This document shows positions 44,036 to 57,377 of a stretch of DNA of 64,000 nucleotides, one piece after another; the stretch's first letter is position 1, and the number at the start of each line of letters is the position of its first letter. The stretch is from Batkoa obscura (taxonomy: Eukaryota; Entomophthoromycota; Entomophthoromycetes; Entomophthorales; Batkoaceae), in assembly GCA_030770535.1 (NCBI GenBank), contig JASVEC010000037.1, positions 124,001 through 188,000 on the forward strand. The letters are read 5' to 3'. The notes under the pieces are model-generated. The model was not told the origin of the DNA, did no database searches, and saw only the letters and a program-made list of their open reading frames with translations. The translations under genes and the position numbers were made by a program.

Positions 44036-47000
44036 TTAATTTGTTATAGTATTAGTAGTTGTTGATTCATTAGTATCCATAGTTGGTATTTTCCCAAATC
44101 CAGGTAAGTTGAATAAATTCGATTTAGGTCGATCTCCCCTCTTTCTTCTTAATCCAGATCTTAATTCCCTTATTGCTACATCAAAATCACCTTGACCAAA
44201 ACCAATACTTTTGGTATCTTGATTAGAAATCTATTTTAAAATTAAATTAAATTAAATATGTTCCTGTTATAATAATAATATAAAAAGAAGAATTTACTTT
44301 AGCTTGATGATTGACTAATTTATTAACTTTTTTAGCTCTCAATTTAATATTTTCATTGTGTGCTAACTATTAAAAAAAAAGGATTATTGTTAATATCTTT
44401 TAAATATCGAAATTCTATAAAATGATTAAAATCTTACTTCTAAAGCATCCAAAAAAGAAATTATTAAATTAAAGAAATCTTCTGGTTTAGTAGAAGATGA
44501 ATCTTCACCAAAATAAGTTAATAGTTCTTCTAAATTTGATTCTAATTTTTCTCCATTTTCTTTAATACTCTTAGAAATCGAAGAACCACTAGCAATAAAT
44601 TTCTAATTAAATTTTAATTATTAATGAATTTTTAATGTTAATTATTATTAAATGATTAATTGTCTTACTTCCATAACCTCAATAAACCTATCATTTTCAG
44701 GCTTTAATATTAATTTTTTATGTTGTTGAATTTCAGTTTCAATTCTTTTTACTCCTTGTGTTAAAGAATAAATATTATTGGCTAAGGTAGCAACAGAAAC
44801 TATAAAATAAAAACATCAATTGTTAGTTATAACAAATAATTTAATTGATTAATTAATTAGTTTACTTCTTGCTGCTGCTTCGATTGTTTTAAAGTCTTCT
44901 TTTAATTTTAATATATCTTTCCAATGATCTTCTAACATTTGACAAATATAATGTAAGAATGAAGTTATTGGTCGATTTGATGTGGTTGTATTCGCTTTAA
45001 CATCTTTAAGCTAAATAATAATAACAATTATTATTGTGTTTTATTATAATTATATATATTAATAATTAATTTGATTCTTACCAATCTTAAAGCTTCTAAC
45101 TTAAAACCTTTGGCTTCTCCCCTTGGTGTATTGGCATTTAAATAATTACCAAGTGATAAAATAATCTAAATTTAATATGTTAAAGTTTTAATATTAATAT
45201 TATTTAGTATTAGTTTACCTCTAATAAAATAGATAATCTTTTAGAAGTTTTAAGTTCAATGATTACTTGATTTAAAGTAGTTAATTCCTAAATAAAGTAT
45301 AAAATTAATCATTAGTTTAATATCTTTATAAACACTAAAACTTTACTGGCTTAATATCTTGTAGATCAGAATCAAATTTTCTTCGAAATATCATACAATT
45401 TAACCTTTCCGATAACCTTGGAATATCTAATATCTATTATAAAATTAAAGTTAATCTCCTTTACAAACTATTTTTGTATAAATATAAAATTATTTACTTG
45501 TAGCATATACTTCTCGGCAGTACCTAAAGTTTCTATTGTACCATTATAACTCTTGACAATTTTTATCTAAAAAATACATTCATTAAATCCATCATTTTTG
45601 AAAATAATAGTGTTAATTATTTTTTTGAATTACCTCATCTTGAGTAGGAGCAATATTTTCTAAAGACCTTAGATTGTCAATAGATAGTCTTGTATCATTA
45701 ATTTCTAATATAGCTAATCTAATAGCAGGAAAAGGCATTTTCATTCTAGCTAAAGCAATAGCTAAAAAACAATATAAATTTAATCCAATCAAATAACAAA
45801 CCAATGTATTTTAAATAAAGGTTAATTTAATTTAAACTTACCAATATTGTTTGCTCTATTAAAATCTAACAATGTTATACTCTTTTTACCCTTCAATTTA
45901 CGACCAATACTAGAGTATCCAGATCCTGGTTTTTTAGTTATTTTTTTGCAAAATAATAATTCAATTTCTTCAAAATCCATTTTTTTATAAATTTTATCTA
46001 GCTCCATATTTTCCCAAATTGTATCTCTTACTCTTCCATTACCAATTTTTTTCCAAAATAATGCCTATTAATACATATTAATACATATTCTATGTTATAT
46101 ATTATTTGGTTTACTTTCATAGGTACTTTTGGTTTAATTGCTATATTTTTTTGACTTTGTGATGAAATACCCAATAAATTTTCTCCTGTTCCATTAGGCG
46201 GAGGTGGTGGTGGAATACCTGTTGGCAATATTTTTGTATTATCTTCAGTTAATTTTTGTAATATAGAAGACATTGGAGGTGGTGGTGGTGGTGGTAATAA
46301 AGTAGATTTTGTTACTTTATGATTACTAGTTAATGGTAAAGGTGGTGGTGGTGGTGGTGGTAAAGATTCAGTTGATTTGTTAAATATTGGTGGTGATAAT
46401 AAAGGTGGCGGTGATGGTATTTTATTATTATTTGGTGGTAAAGGTGGCGGTGGTGGTATATTAAGTGGTATTATATTGCTATTAGTACTATTTAATTTAG
46501 ATTGAGATGTATTAGTAAACTGTGGAAGTGGCGGTGGAGGCGGTGGTAATGGTATTGCTTTTGTTGGTATTAGATTATTATCATTTATATTACTTTCTTC
46601 TAAAATATTGTTGCTTTTCTTCCAATTTTGAATTTCAATTTCCTTTTCTTTTAATTTGTTATTTTGTTCATCTACCTGCAATTCCAACCTTGAAATAGAA
46701 GCTTGCAATTCATTAGCCCTATTCTCCAAATCTTCCTTGACTGCCAATTTCTCCCTTGCCTCTTCCAATTCAGCTTGTAATATTTGAACATCAGTAACAC
46801 TTAATAAATCGGTTATACCATTATTAATCTCCATTGAATTGTTTTTTGTATCATTGAAATTATTGTTATTATTCTCTGGAACATACTCATTAATTTTTAA
46901 TTGAAATTTAGCACATACTGCTTCAAGAGAGCGTTTTAAATAAGCAATTTCTTTTTGTTTAGAATCTAAATTTGAAGTTAATTCCTTATTCTGTTGTTTT

Positions 47001-50000
47001 TGTAAATCCAGTTCATCTTTTATAGCTGATCTCGAAAATTCAGGTAATTTACTACTTTCCAAAAGGCTATTATTACCCTATTAAAATAATAAAAATAAGA
47101 ATAAAAATAAGAATAAAAATTATTCTTAAAATAATAATAAATAATACTTACTTTAATATTAGCTAATCGATCAATTCTTTCATTTAATTTTGAAATTTCT
47201 TTTTCTTTTTGAATTAATTTTTGAACCAAGGTAGTAAAATTCTAATTAAATTTAAAAAAAAATTAATTTCTCATATTTTATCAAATAATAGATCAATAAA
47301 TCAATTCACTTACATCTTTTGGACTTTTTGAAAAATCAATATCTTCGCTGCCTTTATTTTTTTGTTCAATAAAATAATTAATAATTGCAATCTCTTTTAA
47401 TTCTTTTAATTCTAATTCACTATTTTCCAATTTTTCTTTAGTATCCTTTAACTCTTGTTCATATTTCTTATATCCTTGCATCTCCAATTGAAATTCCTCC
47501 GATAATTCCAATACATCTCTAATATTCAATCCTACAAATTCTTTAGCTTCTTCAAAGAATGGTAATAAAGATGAATTATAATCTTCAATATCTTTTAAGT
47601 TTAACATATGATGACAAAACATGTCAATTAAATTACAGATTTCATATCTTAATTCATCTTGATATTCATTATTTAATAAATTACTTAAATGACTAATAAT
47701 TTCGTTAATAATTGTCCTTAATACAGATTCTCCAGATAATTGTTTTATATTGTTAGATAATTTTAATAAGGGGTGGTTTTTGTCATCATCTAATGTTTGA
47801 ATTAATATTTGTTCTTTTAATTCATTTTTATCCGCCTCTAATTCTTCTTCATAACATTCAATTTGTTTAACTAAAGATTCTGGAGGATAAGATTCTCTTA
47901 ATTCCTATTTAAAAAAATTTAAAAAAGAAATTAATACTTCTAATAAATAATAACTTACTTGAAATACCACCTTCAATCCTCTACGATGAAATTCTTCTCT
48001 TAATAACATTCTTTCATCTAAGGATTCTGGTGTATTAACCAAGGCATTAATAAATGATAAACAAGTGGTTTTATATTCATAAGCTGCAATGGCTGATATA
48101 CCCTCTAATGAAACATGAGCTTCTAAAGAATGTAAAAGATATTGAAACCTATAATCCTCATGAAATTTCAATCGAAAATCGGCTAAAGAATCTAATATTT
48201 GCATATGGCCTTGTTTCGAAAGTACACAAATAGCTGCCAACACTTCCGTCGATATTTTACGAATTTTATCATTTTGGGTATTAATTGAAAAGGTTAAATA
48301 TTTAACAATTTCTGGATGTTTTAAAACTTCGTGAAACCCAGATTCCGTATTTAATAATACTCTTAAACACCTTATACATTCTAAATGAATATCTTCATCT
48401 ATATCTTGTATTTTAATACTATTACTTTGATCTACAATGGATATATTTTTTTCAATATATTTCATCAATAATGTCTCAATCCCTAATAAGGCCGTACCAT
48501 CTTCTAAAAAGGATCGTACCCAAGTGACTGCTGCTGTAGATAAATGAATTCTTAAAGATTGTAATAATTTAAATGTTTCATTGGAGGATAAATTTTTACT
48601 GCTTAAAAATTTTAAATAATAATCTGTTGAGCCTGGAACACAATTACTATTATTAGAAAATAAGGAACCAAAGATAAAATTCGATATTCCACTTGTTGCT
48701 GGTGTTGTTGTTGTTGTTGGACGCTCAGTTGTAAGTATGCTTTCTAAGCTAGCTTGTGCAGCACTCGATGAATTGTCATTATTATTACTGTTGATAGTAT
48801 TAATACTAACAATACTATTTGGTCTTGTCATAGACATTGGCTGTGGTGGTGAAGTAGCTGAATTGGGTGATTTCATTTTACGTACCATTTCATTTTGTTC
48901 AATTAATTCTAATTTCTTACTAGCTGGGAATTCCATCATTTTTTCCCTTATTGCATCTTTAATGTTTAATTCATCCTAATAAAATTAAATAAAATAACTC
49001 TAATTTAAATTATGTTCTATTTCAATATAAAAACTTACTAAAACTTCTAAAAATGCTTTATCTAATTCATTTAGCTCATCTTCTAATTCCAATTGTTCTT
49101 GATTAACATCTTCTTGAATTTCAGATTGAATTTCGCTTTCTTCAGTAGTTGGTAACCTCTCTCTTTGCTTTAAGCCTCTAGTAATTGGATACGTGTTAGC
49201 CCAATCCATAGAGTTATTATTATTATTATTATCCAGGTCGGTTTGTCTCCTTAATTTACCCACATCTCCACTAATCCAAGTAGTTATTGTTGATAAATCA
49301 ATACCCGTTTCAGAATCTTTACCAGATAAGGACATATGTCGTACCATCCTCGATGGTGAAGCAATTCTTCTTTTAATTAAATTTTCATGTCTTGTTGCTT
49401 CCGCTGTTTTTTTTTCTGAATTATTATTACCACCAAAAAAAGTATAAACTGACAATGGACGGGCTAAATTTTTGGTTAATTTAGAAGTCATAGAACCCAT
49501 CTTCGTATACCAATTTTCCGGTAGTCCATAATGAAATTTATAATCTAATAGAATATTATTTTCAATATCCAAATTTAAATTGGTCATTAAATTATATATT
49601 GTATCTTCTAAATTAACTATTATTGTTTCTTTATTTTCTTCTGAGTTGATTTTGATTAAACTAATTTCCCTTGCTAATTCCAGGTTTACTTCTCCACTTC
49701 TAGTACTTAAACTTTCGTCAACAATTTTAATTAAATTGTTAAATGACATATGTTCATCAATATAAAATTCCATATCAATAATGTCTTGATTATCCGTTCC
49801 TTTTTGTATTTGTAATTTAATAGTTAATTTAGTATCCACTATTTTAAAGCAAGGTTTATGTAAATATTGGGATAAATCATGAATATCTTGAACAGATTGA
49901 GAAGATAAACCTTCTGCTTTGACCGCTTGTAATTTCACTTTTTCTAAGATTGGAAATATTTTTTCTTGATTCTGTAAATATCTAGTGTTTCCATCAACAA

Positions 50001-50445
50001 TTTCTTCTTCTAATAATAACTCATTAGAATCTTGTTTTGATAAAACCTCTAAACAACCAGTATTATCTTCCATTGAAATTAAGATCACTTTCCAACTTGT
50101 AGTATCCATTTCTAAACTTTCATCTCCTCTAATTTCTTGTAAAACTAAATGAATTAAATCCAAGGCATTAGCTCCTTCTTCTAAAAATACTACTTTAACA
50201 CTACTATCTACAAGTAATACTTGAACTATATCTTGTTTTCCCATATAAAAATTGATTAATTGATTAAAAGTGGATATTGAATGGATATTGATATTTAATG
50301 AATTAATTAAGCCGATGAAATAAAAAATATAATTTATGCTTTTAAAAAGTTCATTTTTTGATGGCTGGGTAATTTTTTCGTAAGATGAAATCAACCAATT
50401 AAATTGAATGTTACTAGAATTTGTTGGTAAAGTGGCACTTGGCAT
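44036..50445 (-). CDS. Diaphanous-type formin (Bni1/For), 1,807 aa, 16 exons
   Basis: Actin nucleator and elongator at polarity sites and cytokinetic rings, activated by Rho GTPases. Exons (minus): 50445-49039, 48975-47959, 47904-47314, 47241-47152, 47077-46115, 46064-45842, 45761-45634, 45566-45498, 45433-45347, 45287-45219, 45165-45082, 45010-44876, 44799-44669, 44603-44438, 44366-44298, 44230-44036; total 5,424 nt, in frame. Before the core lie a long N-terminal region, the Rho-binding/FH3 armadillo part (LRIHLSTAAVTWVRSFLEDG; YEYKTTCLSFINALVNTPE), coiled coils and an FH1 domain with at least nine polyproline runs (PPPPPPPLP). The FH2 domain follows: LFWKKIGNGRVRDTIWENM, SITLLDFNRANNIAIAL, GNYLNANTPRGEAKGFKLE. 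It ends with a basic RELRSGLRRKRGDRP (autoregulatory-like) segment. Everything needed for a working formin is visible. Confidence 0.94.
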
Positions 50446-51052
50446 TAAAATGGTATTGATAGTAGATTTTGTAATGATATTTTTGGGAGGATAAGAGTGG
50501 GAGTGAATTATATTTCATTAATATCGATGTCTTTGTTGCATGGAGATTTAGTTATATGACTTTTTAATAAATATATATTATAATATTATTTTTGATAAAT
50601 AATATTATTTGTAATTTGATAAATTAAAAAACTTATAAAAAAGCTTTATTAGCATTAATAAGCACCTTTAAGGTATTAAATCAATAGTTATTGTGATCGA
50701 TTGATAGTATACTAATAATAAGCTTGATTAATAATCTTTTTATATGCTTGTTTTTTATTTAAATTACACCTGTTTAAATAAAGTGTCATTATAAACATCA
50801 AATATTAACAACTTCTTTCATAAAAATAATAATGTTATCATAATCATTATAGTTATATAACTAATCAAACTATTTATCAATATTTTTCATTAAAAAACTT
50901 ACTACTTTAATACAATTACTAGTTATAAATAAATATTCATTGAAAAATATCAAAATAGCTCATAAATAAATTAAAATTTATTAAAATGAATTATGTTGAA
51001 AGTAAAACAGATATTCGATTTTTTTCATTATTTATTACATTTTTATATTGTA
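50446..51052. other. Gene-free stretch upstream of the formin gene
   Basis: AT-rich promoter region; no specific element. Confidence 0.45.
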
Positions 51053-51153
51053 TGGGGGTGTATTTTTGTATTTAAGAATTTTACTAACAAATTTTCCGCT
51101 TAAATAGTGCTTAAAAAATGGAAGAAATAATGAAGTCAAAAAAAACACTCCCA
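51053..51153 (+). mobile_element. MITE copy 10
   Basis: TGGGGGTGT...ACACTCCCA, TA on both flanks, 101 bp. Confidence 0.92.
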
Positions 51154-52024
51154 TATAATATAATCACCCACTTTCATAAGAGTTAACTTGCTTACAGATC
51201 TAATTTTAAACTATTATTCCTCTCAAGCTTTACTGATTAGCTCTCTTCATTAATCATCGTCCATAAACTCCACATAAAACAAAAGGCTAAACATTCATCC
51301 CATTATAATATTATCCACTATAGTGGTAAGATGTTCTTAAATATTAATTTTTATAATAACTATTATTTGAATTAATTTTATTTTTAGAAAGTTTTGTGAT
51401 AACTCGAACACTAAGTTTATAGCTAAAAATAGTTTCTATAAAAAAAATGAAAGTCAATTAATCTTCACCCAGATTAATTATAAAAGAGAAAATAAAGGAA
51501 AGAGTTCTACTTCAAGTGATGAAATATTCGATTGATAACTGTCCTTCACAATTAAAATTTTAATTAGTTTAATTAAACATGAGTTAATTGAGATTAAATA
51601 GTTAAATTAAATGGCTTTATATTAATTTGAGTTTAAATTTATTACATAATCTAATTAAAGGATTACTTTGAATGTTTTTAAAAGTAGAAACTTGAACTGC
51701 TTGTTTTAAGTTTAAACTTAACTTTGAAAATAAAAAGCCGCTAGAACCAATCAAATAGCTAATTAAGTTAATTCAATGGGAGTAAACCCAGTCAATTAAG
51801 TTCATTTACCAATGAGCTATTAATTTCAAATCATGACAATAGTTTCAATTCAACCCTTTAAAATAATATTTGGAATTCTAAGAATAAGAATAAATTTAAA
51901 GAAAAATTAAGTTTAATTTTTTAACTTTTTAAATATATTAATCTACTCATTATTTAAATCTTCATTAAATCTTAATTAATAATACTAATCACTAATCATT
52001 GTATAATAAAAGCAACAAATCAAA
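51154..52024. other. Gene-free stretch
   Basis: AT-rich; upstream region of the gene at 52025. No other feature. Confidence 0.5.
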
Positions 52025-53187
52025 ATGGAAAATAAATTAGCCCCCGCCAAATTAAGTCGATTACCACCAAATGAAAAAAGCCATGCATTAAGTTCTTTAT
52101 TTAAGTTACCGAATCCATTTAGTAAGAGTAGTAATAATTTACTAGCTAAAAAAGAGAAAGAAGAAAGTTTTAAAATTATAAGAAATAGTCGTCACGATCG
52201 AAAAAAGAGTATGGAAGCTAATTATAAATTGAATCCCAATTCCGCTTATTCTCAACCACTTCAACATAGTCAGCAATGTCATCAAAGTAAAGAAGTTGAA
52301 AATAAATTATTTAAACCAATGAAGTTATCCCCAAACAATGGCTTAAGTCCCTTAGATGCTATTAAATTAAGGGCTGAAATGGAATTACAAAAAGAAAAAT
52401 ATCATGCCAATAAAACCGTTTTAAATTCAGTTATTGATACTAATGAAACCGAGTACGGATTAGATTTAACTTGGGCTAAAGAATTAGAAAATATAACTCA
52501 AGAATTAAATCAATTTGAAGTTCAAATTGGTGTTGATAAAAGAAAATCCATAGCTCATTTTTGTTCAACAGCTAGTCCAACCCCACCTTTTTCTCAACCT
52601 AATATTAAATATAATAAAAATACACATTTAAAACCAGAGCAAGCACAAATAAGACCTTCAATTAAATTACAACATAGCAATAATAATAGTATAAGCAACA
52701 TTTCATCATCACCCATAAATTTTCATCGATATTCTAATTATTTACCAAGAAGTAGTAACAATTTAATATTAAATGAAAACAATATGTCTCCACCCCCAAA
52801 GATCAAAAATGCACGCTCTAATCCTAATTTCAAAGAGAAAATCGAGTTTTCGATGGTTACTCCAATGAGCTCGATTGAAGCTTCACCTGCTTCTAATTTA
52901 CAAATGCCATCATTTACATCAAATACTACTATTACTAGTTCTAGTTCATCAAGCTCCAGTTTTAATTTAGTGGGTAAAATGGAAAGCGTAGAAAGTCTTA
53001 AAAGAGAATTAGCTTGGGAAAAAAGAAGTCGAATGACACTTGAAAATCAATTATTAAAAGAAAAAGAGGTAATTACTTTTTATTTATTTTTTTGATCATG
53101 TTAATGAGTATTGATCTTTCTTTTTAGAAAAATCATATGTTGCAAGAAGAGGTTAGGTATTTAAAAAATTTGGTTAATAAGAAGTAA
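52025..53187 (+). CDS. Hypothetical Ser/Asn-rich protein with C-terminal coiled coil, 367 aa
   Basis: Two exons, 52025-53068 and 53128-53187. The protein is hydrophilic and low complexity, with many Ser/Asn/Pro tracts and SSSSSSSF near residue 310. It carries several basic short motifs that look like kinase or docking sites (SRHDRKKSME, PKIKNARSNPNFKEK). A helix with acidic and hydrophobic spacing (WAKELENITQELNQFEVQI) sits near residue 150. The last 45 residues (SVESLKRELAWEKRSRMTLE to EEVRYLKNLVNKK) form a clear coiled coil that is carried on across the intron. No enzyme domain or membrane segment. It may be a cortical or cytoskeletal adaptor, but no family is recognised. Confidence 0.7.
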
Positions 53188-53455
53188 ACCTCATATGAAA
53201 GTCAGTTTTTTATGTTCTGGTAATCTTAGATCTGAAATTATGTTATTCTATTGAACTAATCTCTTTCTATTTTAATAATATTAATATTTTATTATTATTA
53301 TTATTATTTAATCTTTTTATTTTTTTATTGATGTAATAAATAGTAATATTTTATAAAAAACTGTATATTTTTAACCAATTAAATTTAAATATGCAATTTT
53401 AGAAATTTTCTTGAAGTTGTTTTTTTACAATTTAAATCATCACTTTTTTATTGAA

Positions 53456-54643
53456 ATGAATGAAAACTTAATTGAAGAAATTAAAGATAATCATTTAACA
53501 AGTGATTCGGAAGAAGAAATTATTAATAATGACGATGGTAAAGTTGAAGAAATTGTAGATCCCTTAGAAGACTTTCCATTAGATATTGAGGTAATTTCTT
53601 TTTTTAATAATTTAAAATCAAAAATTTAAATTCTAATTTCATTAAATGATTAGGATATTGAGTTAGTTCATTTAAGAATATTAAGTATTCAAGCTTTAAA
53701 TCTATCAAGATTTAAAAACTTAAAAGTAGTTTAATTAAATTTAATGAGATTAATAATAATAGTAATACTAATCTCATTTAGAATATTTACCTCCGTCAAA
53801 ATTTATTAACTGATATAGATGGATTACAAGACTTAGACTTATTAACTGAGCTTGACCTTTATGATAATCGTATCAAAAAGATCAAAAATGTATCCCATTT
53901 AACCTCTCTGACAACATTAGATTTATCCTTTAACAAGATCAAACTCATTGAAAACATATCCACTTTGACTAATTTAGAACATCTATATTTAGTAAGTAAT
54001 AGAATAAGTAAGATTGAAAACTTGGACACTATGAATCAATTAATCAACTTAGAATTGGGTGATAATAAACTAAGAAAGATTGAAAATTTAGAAAAATTAA
54101 GTAAATTACAACAGTTATGGCTAGGCAAAAATAAAATAGTAAAGTTTGAAAATTTGGATATGTTAAAAAATTTAAAGATATTATCTATTCAATCAAATCG
54201 ACTTACTTCGCTTCATGGTTTACAAGGTTTGACTAATTTAGAAGAATTGTATGTGTCTCATAATGCTATTGAAAAAATTGAAGGTTTAGATAATCTGGTA
54301 AGTTTTATATTTTAGATAATAATAGATTAAATATGAGATAAGATATTAACTTTGTGTCTTATATTAGCTTAACCTACGTGTATTTGATATAGCCAACAAT
54401 AAAATCAATAAGTTAGAAAACATAAATCATTTAGTTAATTTAGAAGAATTTTGGGCCAATGGAAATCAATTAGATTCTTTTAAAGATTTAGAAACTCAAT
54501 TTTCAAATTTAGTCAATATTGAAACTGTGTATTTGGAAAACAACCCGTTACAAAAAGCAAGTCCTACTGCTTATAGAAGAAAAGTTAAACTTGCTTTACC
54601 TTCCTCTTTAAAACAAATTGATGCTACTCTCTGTGCTTTGTAA
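53456..54643 (+). CDS. SDS22: Protein phosphatase 1 regulator Sds22, leucine-rich repeat protein
   Basis: Nuclear and cytosolic regulator of protein phosphatase 1 (chaperoning and targeting the catalytic subunit). Four exons, the first 53456-53590. After an acidic N-terminus (EEEIINNDDGKVEEIVDPLE) come about eleven SDS22-type 22-residue leucine-rich repeats of the form L-xx-LxLxxNxI-xKIENL. Examples are LDLYDNRIKKI, LDLSFNKIKLIENI, LYLVSNRISKIENL, LELGDNKLRKIENL, LWLGKNKIVKFENL and LYVSHNAIEKIEGL. The LRR cap is VYLENNPLQKASPTAYRRKV, typical of Sds22. Repeat length and number match the family. Identity is certain; the ATG at 53456 is chosen because the acidic segment is conserved in kind and the context is good. 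Confidence 0.95.
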
Positions 54644-55027
54644 TGGGGTAAAACTTGTTATTACAAAGATTAATCCGTCAGGAGAGATTACTTTTTATCA
54701 AAACTAAATGATAATACTGTAGATTTTATTTTGAGTTTTATTAATTTTATATTATGTTTATATTATAATATATATAAAGTTGAACTTTTCTTTCTTATAC
54801 TATAGTATTTGGATAATTTTTTGTATTTTATTAAGGATATTAAAACTTATATTAAACTTCAATAGCACGATTAAATTCAAACTAAAAAATGATAGAACAC
54901 TTTAATTTTAATTTACTTATTAATTTATATCTATAAAATATTAAGATAAAATACTATTATTGATTATAATCATGGTCGTATTAAAGCTAATTCTACTAAA
55001 ATTTACTAATTAATAAAGCTTATTATA
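54644..55027. other. Gene-free stretch
   Basis: 3' side of SDS22, AT-rich, nothing recognised. Confidence 0.5.
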
Positions 55028-55129
55028 TGGAGATAATTTTTTTAGTTTTATTACTTTTTGCATCTTTTAAGCGTTATTTAAGCGGAAAATTTGCTAATAA
55101 AATTCTTAAACACAAAAACACATCCCGCA
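55028..55129 (-). mobile_element. MITE copy 11
   Basis: TGGAGATAA...ACATCCCGC; left end diverged, core intact; reverse orientation. Confidence 0.82.
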
Positions 55130-55243
55130 TGTTATAATAGCTTAGCTTTTTTTAAAATCATTTAAAAGAACATTGATAAAAGTATTAATTATGTATTCTT
55201 TTGTTTGTGATTATTACAATGATAAAAACACATTTGTATTGTT

Positions 55244-55273
55244 TTATTTCTTATTTCTTATTTCTTATTTCTA
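55244..55273 (+). repeat. (TTATTTC)4 short tandem repeat
   Basis: Four 7-bp units in tandem. Confidence 0.85.
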
Positions 55274-55539
55274 AATAATAATGTATTTTTAAGAACTAAA
55301 CTAAATTCTGCTCAAATTTTCCACTGCTTTTTCGGTCTATTTTTAAGATGGAAGAAGAATTGAAATTATCCATTTTAAGCTTTGGATAGTAATTATATAA
55401 ATTTATGCATAAAACTAGGTAAAAAAGGCAAATATCAATTATACTCAGATTGATTCTATTTAAAATTTGAGTTTTAATTATTTTTTTACTTCTAATTTAT
55501 TCTCTAATAAAATTGAGACTTAACATTAAATTACAATAG

Positions 55540-57052
55540 GATGCGTCTTTCTATCCTATTCAAACAAACCAAGTATTAATTATCGCAAAGTTCTCAGATG
55601 ACTATAAATCTTAAAGCGAACATTGTAAGTTTAGGTTATGTATAAAACATTGTTGTCAGACATGCTATAAACAAACAGGTGATAGAAATGCCTTAGTTTG
55701 CCATATGTGTTGTGAATCCCATCATCTTACCTATTTAAGCAAAATATTACAAGGTATTTTTGAAACATAATGATAATTCTCTTATTTATTTAAAAAAGTA
55801 CATTAAATTGTTTAGGTCTAGTAAAAATTGTGATAAAATTTTTTAAAAGGTTTAATAATGATAATTATTATATCATTGAAAAAACAGGGATGTAGTTTTG
55901 TATTTAAGAATTTTACTAATAATTTTTCCACTCAAATAGTGCTTAAAAGATGGAAAAAATGCTGAAGCTAAAAAACATCCCCAAATGCTAAATGTATTTT
56001 ATGACTTTGCTTGGAGATTTAGAGCTCAAATGAATTATAACAATATTCATTGGAAAATTAGACTATTCAAAATATAACTTTTTTTATTAACTTATTTTTT
56101 AGCCCTTCGATGTCAGGTATTCATGAAAATAATAGATGTCCAGGCTATTCAATCATATTAAGCGAAACTTATGAGGGGGATGGATATAATGCGAAAAATT
56201 TTGCTTAGACTGGTACTAGTGGTCAAAATATTAAGGGGTTACAAACCGCTTCTTAACGATTTGACTCGGTAAATCTTATTTTAGCTGCTACAATTGATGG
56301 AAAACTTAGTATATATGAGTCAGTAGCCAAGGATTAGACTAAAAGCTCATCTATAAGAGTTATTGGGGAATTCAGTCTTTCAAAAAATCAAAAATATGCA
56401 CTAAGAGTAGGCTATAGATGCGATAATATTTTAGATTAGTCAAATATTGATTGAAAACAGTTTGTAATGATGAAAACGGTGCTAAAAATGTTATTGTGTG
56501 ACTTTTTCAATTTAGATGCCATGATAATAAATCAGCACCATGGACAGAGGAATGGAAGAGACATAAAATCAAAAAAAAATCGAATAATTAAACAACTAAG
56601 TAATATTAACCCGAATCCTCCAATCAAACTAGATTATAGAGTTTCATCTATGCTTAAAAAGATATTAAGAAACGATAAAAAGAATGGATTTATATGGGAA
56701 TAAATTATAGCTACTCCTTATAAAACATATAGCGGTTTTTTAGATTCAATTTTATCTCATTTTGTGTGTTTAATATGTAAGAATGTTGTTAACTTTAGAG
56801 AGCCTTATACCTCTAAGTGTAAGCATAACCTCTGCTTAAAATGTGTTAAATCTAAAGTACATGAAAATTAGAACTATAACTGCTCACTGTGTGTAAAAAA
56901 AACCTATAAAGTACCTAATTCAAAAATCAAACTCACAAGAGATAGATATTTTAAAGTTAATAACGATCTTTCAATTATTCTTAATCAATCAGGATCAGCT
57001 TTAATTCAAAGAAAAAAATTATTCATATATAGTTTTTTAATAATAAATACAT
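55540..57052 (+). pseudogene. UHRF1-like PHD-SRA-RING gene relic, frame kept but stop-interrupted
   Basis: UHRF1-type proteins bind hemimethylated CpG through an SRA domain, read chromatin with PHD and tudor domains and ubiquitylate histone H3 with a RING domain. Here 55621-55754 gives a PHD-like zinc module (CKFRLCIKHCCQTCYKQTG then VCHMCCESHHLTYL). A spacer with MITE copy 12 follows. From 56110 to about 57025 one single frame holds the SRA core (MSGIHENNRCPGYSIILSE, TGTSGQN, SIRVIGEF) and a RING finger (56762-56895: VCLICKN...CKHNLCLKC...CSLC) with all zinc ligands. This frame runs about 305 codons without a shift but contains seven stops (TAA, TAG, TGA), mostly where Gln or Trp would fit or is conserved. 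No tudor domain or complete first SRA half is seen. I call it a pseudogene, with recent RIP-like decay the likely cause. Confidence 0.75.
55885..55983 (+). mobile_element. MITE copy 12, inside the UHRF1-like relic
   Basis: AGGGATGTA...ACATCCCCA; lies between the PHD-like and SRA parts of the relic. Confidence 0.85.
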
Positions 57053-57070
57053 AGGTTTTATTTCAATATA

Positions 57071-57171
57071 TGGGGATGTATTTTTGTGTTTAAGAATTTT
57101 ACTAGCAAATTTTCGGCTTAAATAGTGCTTAAAAAATGGAAAAAGTAATGAAGTTAAAAAAAACACTCCCA
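57071..57171 (+). mobile_element. MITE copy 13
   Basis: TGGGGATGT...ACACTCCCA, TATA on both sides, 101 bp. Confidence 0.92.
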
Positions 57172-57377
57172 TATAATTATTAACCTTAATTGATTTTATA
57201 AAAAGCAAGTTATATGTTTAAACATTACAAATATTCAAATCAATAGAAAATACAGTAAAAAAATTATTTAAAAAATCAACCTAATATAAAAGTATTAACT
57301 ATTGTTTTATTTTATATATATTAAATTCAATATTATTTAATATATTTTATGTTACATATACTGATAAAATATAACAA
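57172..57377. other. Spacer between MITE copies
   Basis: AT-rich, nothing recognised. Confidence 0.5.

Noticed and set aside
55540-57052. A nuclear code with TAA/TAG read as Gln and TGA as Trp
   Set aside because: SIN3, the formin, PMT1 and the deacetylase contain no in-frame stops, and all three stop codons end intact genes here, so a genome-wide reassignment is not supported.
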